Source: Candidatus Stahliibacteriota bacterium (lineage in GTDB: Bacteria; Hydrothermota; Tepidihabitantia; SM23-42). From it: a stretch of DNA of 7,258 nt. Below are positions 1-3,087 of the stretch, in pieces. Positions within the stretch are counted from its first letter, which is position 1. Each line of letters begins with the position of its first letter. The stretch is taken from positions 1 through 7,258 of the forward strand of contig JAUWLY010000142.1 in the NCBI GenBank assembly GCA_030613445.1. The letters are read 5' to 3'. The notes below the pieces were generated by a model. It was given only the letters and a program-made list of their open reading frames with translations, was not told the DNA's origin and searched no databases. The position numbers were made by a program, and so were the translations under genes.

Positions 1-182
1 TTGGGGATAGAATCAGGTGAAGCCATTGAGGCGGCTCTCAGCCACATACCCTTTTGGAATAGGGCTGGTTTGATCTCTGACATCATGAACTCCGGTGCAG
101 AAGAGCGATTGACACGCGTACACGTGCTAATAAGTACGATAACAAGAGCAATAAGGGTAAGCAAAACACGTCTTTTGTACAT
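1..182 (-). CDS. Predicted lipoprotein, N-terminal fragment (runs off left edge)
   Basis: The minus strand is open from an ATG at 182-180 to the window edge, giving 60 complete codons. The protein begins MYKRRVLLTLIALVIVLIST followed by Cys21. That is a basic N-terminus, a hydrophobic core of about 15 residues and a lipobox-like L-I-S-T-C, so export and lipid anchoring at Cys21 are likely (inference from signal-peptide rules). A polar Ser/Arg/Asn segment follows, as is usual after a lipidated cysteine. No domain is recognisable in the remaining 30 residues, so function is unknown. The start is supported by a TTGCAA/TATAAT promoter whose -10 box ends 5 nt before the ATG. There is no Shine-Dalgarno site, which suggests leaderless translation. 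The gene lies downstream of the csp terminator and is probably its own transcription unit. Confidence 0.72.
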   Translation of the reverse strand, partial: MYKRRVLLTLIALVIVLISTCTRVNRSSAPEFMMSEIKPALFQKGMWLRAASMASPDSIP

Positions 183-187
183 GGTAT

Positions 188-215
188 ATTATAGCAATGA
201 TAGCGTTTATTGCAA
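188..215 (-). promoter_or_regulatory. Promoter of the edge lipoprotein gene, leaderless geometry
   Basis: Read on the minus strand, TTGCAA (215-210) and TATAAT (193-188) are separated by 16 bp. Only 5 bp (187-183) lie between the -10 box and the ATG at 182. Transcription would therefore start at or within 1-2 nt of the start codon. Confidence 0.7.
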
Positions 216-248
216 CAGCCAAATATGCGGATGGTGGGTTTAGCGGGT

Positions 249-284
249 AAAAAAAAGGAGTGGCCCTAAAGCCACTCCTTTTTT
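249..284 (-). terminator. Rho-independent terminator of the cold-shock gene
   Basis: A perfect 8-bp stem GGAGTGGC/GCCACTCC (257-264 with 271-278) has a 6-nt loop. On the minus strand it is followed by eight T residues (256-249). It starts 14 bp past the csp stop codon. On the plus strand six T residues also follow, so it could act in both directions. Confidence 0.9.
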
Positions 285-297
285 CTAGCATGCGTAT

Positions 298-501
298 TTA
301 CGCACGTTCGATATTTGTGGCTTTTTCCCCTTTAGGGGATTGAGTAATTTCGAACTTAACCCGCTCACCTTCTTGCAGCGTGCGGTAACCATCACCGGTA
401 ATATCTTGGAAGTGGGCAAACACATCACCACTGCCATCTTCTTTTTCGATGAAGCCAAATCCTTTTCTACTATCAAACCACTTTACAGTACCGTATTGCA
501 T
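298..501 (-). CDS. Cold-shock domain protein (CspA family)
   Basis: This is a 67-residue single-domain cold-shock protein, the usual length for the CspA family. The opening MQYGTVKWFD is characteristic. RNP1 (KGFGFI, residues 13-18) and RNP2 (DVFAHF, residues 26-31) carry the aromatic residues that stack on single-stranded nucleic acid. Such proteins act in the cytoplasm as RNA/ssDNA-binding chaperones that melt mRNA structure; some members are cold-induced and others constitutive, and the sequence does not say which applies here. The ATG at 501-499 is preceded by a clear AAAGGAG (512-506) with 4 nt spacing. The predicted promoter at 593-620 gives a leader of about 85 nt; long leaders are known from cold-regulated csp genes, so post-transcriptional control is possible. 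A strong terminator follows, so the gene is monocistronic. Confidence 0.96.
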   Translation of the reverse strand: MQYGTVKWFDSRKGFGFIEKEDGSGDVFAHFQDITGDGYRTLQEGERVKFEITQSPKGEKATNIERA

Positions 502-592
502 GTTTCTCCTTTCAAGCGTCTATCTGTTTCATGGAGAGAGAATATGAGTATCCTACAGTCCTTCAACAAATAATATTGCTTCTTTATGAAAT

Positions 593-620
593 ACTATACA
601 CAGATAATCAATCTTGTCAA
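593..620 (-). promoter_or_regulatory. Sigma-70-type promoter of the cold-shock gene
   Basis: On the minus strand, TTGACA (620-615) and TATAGT (598-593) are separated by 16 bp. The expected transcription start is near 586, giving a 5' leader of about 85 nt before the csp ATG. It is divergent from the promoter at 672-700. Confidence 0.75.
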
Positions 621-624
621 GAGG

Positions 625-670
625 CAATATACAATGGTTCAAGATATCCTATTAACAGAAGGATATATTG
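625..670. promoter_or_regulatory. Inverted repeats between two divergent promoters
   Basis: ATATCCT (644-650) is mirrored by AGGATAT (660-666). An outer CAATAT (625-630) is mirrored by ATATTG (665-670), which overlaps the inner right arm by 2 bp. The dyads sit between the -35 boxes of the divergent csp and PEGA-lipoprotein promoters, where a shared regulator could bind. No regulator is identifiable, and in AT-rich DNA chance dyads are possible. Confidence 0.3.
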
Positions 671-671
671 A

Positions 672-700
672 TTGACAATCACTTGCACTTCGCATATAAT
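672..700 (+). promoter_or_regulatory. Perfect-consensus sigma-70 promoter of the PEGA lipoprotein gene
   Basis: TTGACA (672-677) and TATAAT (695-700) are separated by exactly 17 bp. The predicted start near 707 gives a leader of about 47 nt, which contains the Shine-Dalgarno site. Confidence 0.88.
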
Positions 701-753
701 GACGTAGTCTGAAGATTGAAGTAGATATGTGGTTTGAGCAGAAAGGGGGTAGT

Positions 754-1137
754 ATGATTGGCAGACTGAAATTCATTTCGGTTGTAAGTGTGCTACTATT
801 AGGGGTTTTCTTGTTCATTAGCTGTGCAACTGTTTTTAAGGGTTCGCAGGAGTATGTTGGTTTTGAGAGCGACCCTACGGGCGCCAAAGTCTATATTAAT
901 GGCAGTTATAAGGGTATGACTCCTCTAGAGCTGCATCTTGAATCAAATAAGACGTATCACATTGAGTTCAAGAAAGAGGGCTATACGACCAAAACATATA
1001 CGTTGACAAATCACTTAGGTACTGGCTGGGTTATATTAGATGTAATCTGCGGTCTTGTTCCTGTTATAGTTGATGCGATTACGGGAGCATGGTACAAACT
1101 CGATGAGAATGATGTAGGTGTCATACTAGAGCACTGA
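754..1137 (+). CDS. PEGA-domain lipoprotein, 127 aa
   Basis: The protein starts with a lipoprotein signal: basic MIGRLK, a hydrophobic stretch, then the lipobox F-I-S-C with Cys24. A PEGA-like segment (about residues 37-75) follows. It contains the hallmark pattern S-D-P-T-G-A-K-V-Y-I-N-G with T-P-L-E-L and a later E-F-K-K-E-G-Y turn, as in surface-associated beta-sandwich repeats. The tail (about 83-114) includes GWVILDVICGLVPVIVDAIT and then W-Y-K-L-D. From memory, I recognise this as a recurring C-terminal pattern in small PEGA lipoproteins of diderm bacteria. It is likely attached to a membrane through Cys24; its precise role is unknown. I chose the ATG at 754 because AAAGGGGGT lies just upstream (742-750). 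An in-frame ATG at 727 would add nine residues before the signal peptide and has no ribosome site. The gene is monocistronic, with its own promoter and terminator. Confidence 0.9.
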   Translation: MIGRLKFISVVSVLLLGVFLFISCATVFKGSQEYVGFESDPTGAKVYINGSYKGMTPLELHLESNKTYHIEFKKEGYTTKTYTLTNHLGTGWVILDVICGLVPVIVDAITGAWYKLDENDVGVILEH

Positions 1138-1160
1138 ATTATATCAGAACCAATTCTTTT

Positions 1161-1191
1161 GGGGATGACATAGAATTAGTCATCCCCTTTT
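1161..1191 (+). terminator. Rho-independent terminator after the PEGA lipoprotein gene
   Basis: GGGGATGAC (1161-1169) pairs perfectly with GTCATCCCC (1179-1187), a 9-bp stem with a 9-nt loop. TTTT and a T-rich GTATTTGTA stretch follow. It begins 23 bp after the stop codon. On the minus strand the hairpin is followed by A residues, so it should not terminate transcripts coming from the tRNA gene. Confidence 0.85.
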
Positions 1192-1248
1192 GTATTTGTA
1201 TGCAGAGTAACTCTGGGTACCTGTCAAAGTGTGCTACAGGAAAAGGTT

Positions 1249-1342
1249 TGGCGGAGGCGTGTAGGAATCGAACCTACCGTCCCCCTTTCGAAGGACATCT
1301 GGATTTGAAGTCCAGCAAGCACACCAGCACTTATCCGCCTCC
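1249..1342 (-). tRNA. selC: tRNA-Sec, anticodon UCA
   Basis: Read from 1342 down to 1249 this is a 94-nt tRNA with an encoded CCA (1251-1249) and discriminator G (1252). The anticodon stem-loop is CTGGA-CTTCAAA-TCCAG, with anticodon TCA at 1308-1306, which reads UGA. Diagnostic tRNA-Sec features are all present. The D stem has 6 bp (AAGTGC/GTGCTT) closed by a 4-nt loop (TGGT). The variable arm is long, 7 bp with a GAAA loop. The T arm is a normal 5 bp (GTAGG/CCTAC) with loop TTCGATT. The anticodon arm matches that of E. coli SelC. The acceptor is GGAGGCG paired with CGCCTCC; the eighth pair expected for bacterial tRNA-Sec would be G1335 opposite A1260 and is a mismatch. Serylated by SerRS, it is the substrate of SelA, and its Sec form is the ligand of SelB, both encoded further along on the same strand. 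Confidence 0.97.
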
Positions 1343-1344
1343 GC

Positions 1345-1547
1345 AAAATTCGTTTAAATCTTTGATTTAATTACGAATTTTAGCGCCCCGAACTCCTAAA
1401 AGGAGTGAGGGACTACCTTACGAATTTTAGCGTCCTCGTTCTGCCAAGAACGGGGCTTCTTTAGAATTTCAGCGCCTTCCAATTTTACCCAAATTTCATA
1501 TTTGGGTGAGAAATCGAGAATCTCTCATCCATTATTATGGATGAGAG
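1345..1547. repeat. Cluster of five hairpins with interspersed GAATTT-AGCG repeats
   Basis: No gene is visible here. Five inverted repeats follow one another. They are AAAATTCGT...ACGAATTTT with an inner TTAAATC/GATTTAA (1345-1381), ACTCCT/AGGAGT (1392-1406), CCTCGTTCT/AGAACGGGG with one T-G pair (1434-1454), ACCCAAAT/ATTTGGGT (1487-1507) and CTCTCATCCAT/ATGGATGAGAG (1522-1547). The direct motif GAATTTTAGCG begins at 1375 and 1422. Degenerate forms begin at 1464 (GAATTTCAGCG) and 1617 (GAATTTCGAGCG). The block abuts the 5' end of tRNA-Sec. It could be a transcribed leader, remnants of small interspersed repeats, or both. The stretch from 1618 to 1705 shows nothing I can interpret. Confidence 0.6.
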
Positions 1548-1577
1548 GCCAAACATTTTATTACAAATACCTGTATA

Positions 1578-1605
1578 ATTGTATATGAAATATAGGATAA
1601 GTCAA
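1578..1605 (-). promoter_or_regulatory. Possible promoter for tRNA-Sec
   Basis: On the minus strand TTGACT (1605-1600) and TACAAT (1583-1578) are separated by 16 bp. It is the best promoter match I found upstream of the tRNA. It would give a leader of about 230 nt containing all five hairpins, which is long for a tRNA gene, so the assignment is tentative. Confidence 0.4.
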
Positions 1606-1617
1606 ATGGTAATTTTG
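1594..1617. repeat. Left copy of a 24-bp direct repeat flanking hicBA
   Basis: This 24-bp stretch (core TAAGTCAAA, then GGTAATTTTG) recurs at 2547-2570 in the same orientation with 22 of 24 bases identical. The two copies bracket the HicB/HicA pair. The left copy overlaps the possible tRNA-Sec promoter. Confidence 0.55.
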
Positions 1618-1705
1618 AATTTCGAGCGCTGACCCCACATGACTCTAATATTTCAAATACGGGTGGCTAGACGATATCCCCGGTGCCGGTGGTGTACTTC
1701 TGCCC

Positions 1706-1733
1706 TTGACGTCGAAGAGGAATTCAGTATAAT
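1706..1733 (+). promoter_or_regulatory. Promoter of hicBA, leaderless geometry
   Basis: TTGACG (1706-1711) and TATAAT (1728-1733) are separated by 16 bp. Five bases (TAATT) lie between the -10 box and the hicB ATG at 1739, with no room for a Shine-Dalgarno site. The transcript should begin at the start codon. Confidence 0.75.
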
Positions 1734-1738
1734 TAATT

Positions 1739-2035
1739 ATGCAACAGATAAAAGTGAAGTTCTCAGTGGATATATATGTGGAGAAAGACGGAAAAGAATA
1801 TCATGCATTCTGCCCTGTTTTAAAGGGATTGCATGTTGATGGTAAAACCCAAAAAGAAGCCCTCTACAATGTGAAGAAAGCAGTAAAGCTTCATATCAAA
1901 TCTCTACTTAAACACAAAGACGCCATTCCGCTGGGTATTATCACTACGGCGGAGATCCGTTCTTCCCAGCGATCAAATATCTACCGTAAGCACTTCAGCA
2001 CGAGCTTGGCAGTACCAGTTGAGTGCCGAGCTTAA
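1739..2035 (+). CDS. hicB: HicB-family antitoxin, 98 aa
   Basis: Residues 5-65 show the partial RNase H-like HicB fold. A beta strand VKFSVDIYVEKDGKEYHAFC leads into P-V-L-K-G-L-H-V-D-G-K-T, then a helix K-E-A-L-Y-N-V-K-K-A-V that continues through LHIKSLLKHKDAIPLG. This matches the usual pattern of a core substrate-like beta sheet followed by the A-x-x-N-x-x-x-A helix. HicB antitoxins neutralise HicA by direct binding and usually repress their own operon. The C-terminal 30 residues are basic and polar; I do not see a clear ribbon-helix-helix or helix-turn-helix DNA-binding motif there. The ATG sits 5 nt after the -10 box. The stop TAA overlaps the hicA ATG by one base (TAATG), so translation of the two is probably coupled. 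Order is antitoxin first, the reverse of E. coli hicAB. Confidence 0.85.
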   Translation: MQQIKVKFSVDIYVEKDGKEYHAFCPVLKGLHVDGKTQKEALYNVKKAVKLHIKSLLKHKDAIPLGIITTAEIRSSQRSNIYRKHFSTSLAVPVECRA

Positions 2036-2295
2036 TGAAATACACCAAACACATAAAAGATCAACTCAAGGGGAAGACTAAAGACGCATTCATTAGGGCA
2101 TTGTTGAAAGACGGTTTTATTTTTGACGACAGCAGTGGTGCAATTCGTGTGTACAGGCATAAGGACGGCAGGCGCGTGACTATTCATTACCATCCACATC
2201 AAACATTTGAACGTATTCCGAGTGTGCTGAAAGGGTTATTGAAAGACTTGGGTTGGACTGTTGAAGATATGAAACGCTTGAAGCTTGTGAAATGA
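2035..2295 (+). CDS. hicA: HicA-family protein (toxin-like), 86 aa, atypical active site
   Basis: The small dsRBD-like HicA/YcfA fold is recognisable. L-L-K-D-G-F (24-28) is followed by I-R-V-Y-R-H-K-D-G-R-R-V-T-I-H-Y-H (37-53), then a helix and L-G-W-T-V-E-D-M (72-79). HicA proteins are ribosome-independent mRNA interferases. Canonical HicA has G-S-H before the R-x-Y strand, with that His catalytic. Here the aligned triplet is G-A-I (35-37), so the catalytic His is absent. I recall a HicA-like subfamily with G-A-[TI]-R and a conserved H-Y-H-P, so this may be a normal member of a divergent branch rather than a dead copy. I use ATG 2035, giving the TAATG overlap with hicB; an in-frame GTG at 2023 would add four residues. 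A terminator follows. Confidence 0.83.
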   Translation: MKYTKHIKDQLKGKTKDAFIRALLKDGFIFDDSSGAIRVYRHKDGRRVTIHYHPHQTFERIPSVLKGLLKDLGWTVEDMKRLKLVK

Positions 2296-2333
2296 TGATA
2301 TAATTTATCCATAATTGAATAACATAATGTAGA

Positions 2334-2363
2334 GGGAGTGACCTCAACATCACTCCCCTTTTT
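2334..2363 (+). terminator. Rho-independent terminator of hicBA
   Basis: GGGAGTGA (2334-2341) pairs perfectly with TCACTCCC (2350-2357) around an 8-nt loop. C and TTTTT (2359-2363) follow. It lies 38 bp after the hicA stop codon. Confidence 0.88.
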
Positions 2364-2437
2364 ATTTGTACCAGATTGTATAATAGGATTGAGCAGGATG
2401 TTGTATTTAAAGCTATTTTACAATTAGTTTGCTTTTC

Positions 2438-2477
2438 AACATTGCAACATTTTAACATTCTAACATGTTAACATGTT
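2438..2477 (+). repeat. Five tandem 8-bp AACAT repeats (iteron-like)
   Basis: AACAT recurs with an exact 8-bp period at 2438, 2446, 2454, 2462 and 2470. The units are AACATTGC, AACATTTT, AACATTCT, AACATGTT and AACATGTT. The last units merge into the palindrome at 2456-2483. The array lies just upstream of an extended -10 promoter, which suggests cooperative regulator binding (inference). Confidence 0.75.
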
Positions 2478-2483
2478 AGAATG
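2456..2483. promoter_or_regulatory. 28-bp perfect palindrome, probable operator
   Basis: The 14-bp half-site CATTCTAACATGTT is followed by its exact reverse complement, with no spacer and no mismatch. It covers the place where a -35 box would stand for the -10 at 2502-2507. A dimeric or tetrameric DNA-binding protein is the likely reader. No T-tract follows, so it is not a terminator. Confidence 0.7.
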
Positions 2484-2498
2484 GGTTAAGTTTTATTA

Positions 2499-2507
2499 TG
2501 GTATAAT
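2499..2507 (+). promoter_or_regulatory. Extended -10 promoter downstream of the palindrome
   Basis: TG-G-TATAAT (TG at 2499-2500, hexamer 2502-2507) is an extended -10 element. There is no good -35 box at 16-18 bp, where the palindrome ends instead. The expected start near 2514 would leave a short leader with the Shine-Dalgarno site AAGGAGG (2520-2526). Confidence 0.6.
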
Positions 2508-2536
2508 CGTGTAGTGGAGAAGGAGGATACAGAGCC

Positions 2537-2593
2537 ATGCCACTAAAGGGTAAGTCAAAGGGTAATTTTGTGATATTAATCATATTTTTCTAA
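2537..2593 (+). pseudogene. 18-codon ORF, probable stump of a truncated gene
   Basis: ATG 2537 is preceded by a textbook AAGGAGG (2520-2526) and a promoter with an elaborate operator. Yet the frame stops at TAA 2591-2593 after MPLKGKSKG and a hydrophobic tail NFVILIIFF. Such a well-equipped start for an 18-residue peptide suggests that the 5' end of a real gene survived while the rest was lost. The right copy of the 24-bp repeat (2547-2570) begins inside the fourth codon, so the break may be linked to that repeat. An alternative is a genuine short hydrophobic peptide. Its end overlaps the 3' end of the minus-strand gene at 2590-3042 by 4 bp. Confidence 0.45.
2547..2570. repeat. Right copy of the 24-bp direct repeat flanking hicBA
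   Basis: It is identical at 22 of 24 positions to 1594-1617, in the same orientation. The sequences diverge completely on the right of both copies, while only a little similarity continues to the left. Confidence 0.55.
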
Positions 2594-3042
2594 CGGTCTC
2601 TATAATATGATAGCTTTTTATGTGAACAGAGTTCTTCTAATAATATATGGTTATTTTTCTTTCGGTAGAATACACGCCAAGAATCTGTTACATAGAAGTG
2701 CCAAAGATCTGTTCTTTCTTTGATCGCTGTATCACACAGACCACCACAGCGTATTTTGTAGACTATTTTAGTTAGTGCATGAATTAATTTCAATTTGAGA
2801 GTATCCGTTGTGCAATATTTATTCAATGATTTCATAAATTTTTTCGAACATTGAAAGTCTGTTGGTTGTTGTTCTGTATCGTGATAGCGTCTTATCTCTG
2901 GATGGATTTTGTAGTGTGTTTCAACACATAACTTTATATCTGGCCAACAATCTAAAGTTCTACAATCCTCTTGCGGGCATCCATCATCAAATACGATGTT
3001 TTTATGCCGGTTATATAGAAATGTTCTTACATTTTTTTTCAT
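2590..3042 (-). CDS. Cysteine-rich protein with RelE/ParE-like C-terminus, 150 aa
   Basis: The last 40 residues (L-W-H-F-Y-V 113-118, S-W-R-V-F-Y-R 121-127, N-H-I-L-L-E-E-L 131-138, S-H-K-K-L-S-Y-Y-R 140-148) follow the strand pattern of RelE/ParE-superfamily toxins, whose end typically reads like Y-R-V-x-Y with a final H-R-x-x-x-Y. The N-terminal 110 residues are unusual. Nine cysteines occur in all (22, 27, 32, 39, 65, 77, 99, 103, 139), including a C-x4-C-x4-C-x6-C run that could bind metal. The family is normally about 90-110 aa, so the N-terminus is an extension. No antitoxin gene adjoins it. The ATG at 3042-3040 has TAGACT ending 5 nt upstream and no Shine-Dalgarno site. It lies 45 bp after selB with no terminator between, so readthrough from sel transcription is possible. 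The toxin role is a fold-level inference only. Confidence 0.6.
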   Translation of the reverse strand: MKKNVRTFLYNRHKNIVFDDGCPQEDCRTLDCWPDIKLCVETHYKIHPEIRRYHDTEQQPTDFQCSKKFMKSLNKYCTTDTLKLKLIHALTKIVYKIRCGGLCDTAIKERTDLWHFYVTDSWRVFYRKKNNHILLEELCSHKKLSYYRDR

Positions 3043-3047
3043 ACACT

Positions 3048-3053
3048 AGTCTA
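3048..3053 (-). promoter_or_regulatory. Weak -10 element before the RelE-like gene
   Basis: TAGACT on the minus strand ends 5 nt before the ATG at 3042, the same spacing as the TATAAT boxes of three other genes here. The -35 match 17 bp further up (TTAATG) is poor, so this promoter is tentative. Confidence 0.35.
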
Positions 3054-3087
3054 TGTCACAAGCAATATTGCATTAAAGTATAGTGCA

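Noticed and set aside
1..243. Plus-strand open frame of 80 codons at the left edge
   Set aside because: The minus strand encodes a convincing lipoprotein signal peptide with a well-placed promoter in the same DNA. The plus-strand frame has no ribosome site and no recognisable content.
1220..1240. CCTGT/ACAGG inverted repeat as the terminator of tRNA-Sec
   Set aside because: The stem is only 5 bp with an 11-nt loop and no T-tract on the minus strand.
1375..1474. Repeats at 1375, 1422 and 1464 considered as a CRISPR array
   Set aside because: The shared motif is only about 11 bp and degenerate, the intervals contain their own hairpins instead of unique spacers, and no cas genes are present.
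1522..1547. Strong 11-bp hairpin considered as a terminator
   Set aside because: No T-tract follows on either strand and no gene ends nearby.
1639..1839. Plus-strand open frame overlapping the hicB start
   Set aside because: It has no ribosome site, shows no family resemblance and runs through the hicB promoter in another frame.
2180..2458. Minus-strand open frame of 92 codons
   Set aside because: It lies across hicA, the terminator and AT-rich intergenic DNA, with no start signals or recognisable protein features.
2438..2477. Tandem AACAT units considered as a CRISPR or a plasmid origin
   Set aside because: An 8-bp period is too short for CRISPR. No Rep gene, DnaA box or AT-rich melting region is seen, and a promoter follows directly, so an operator is more likely.
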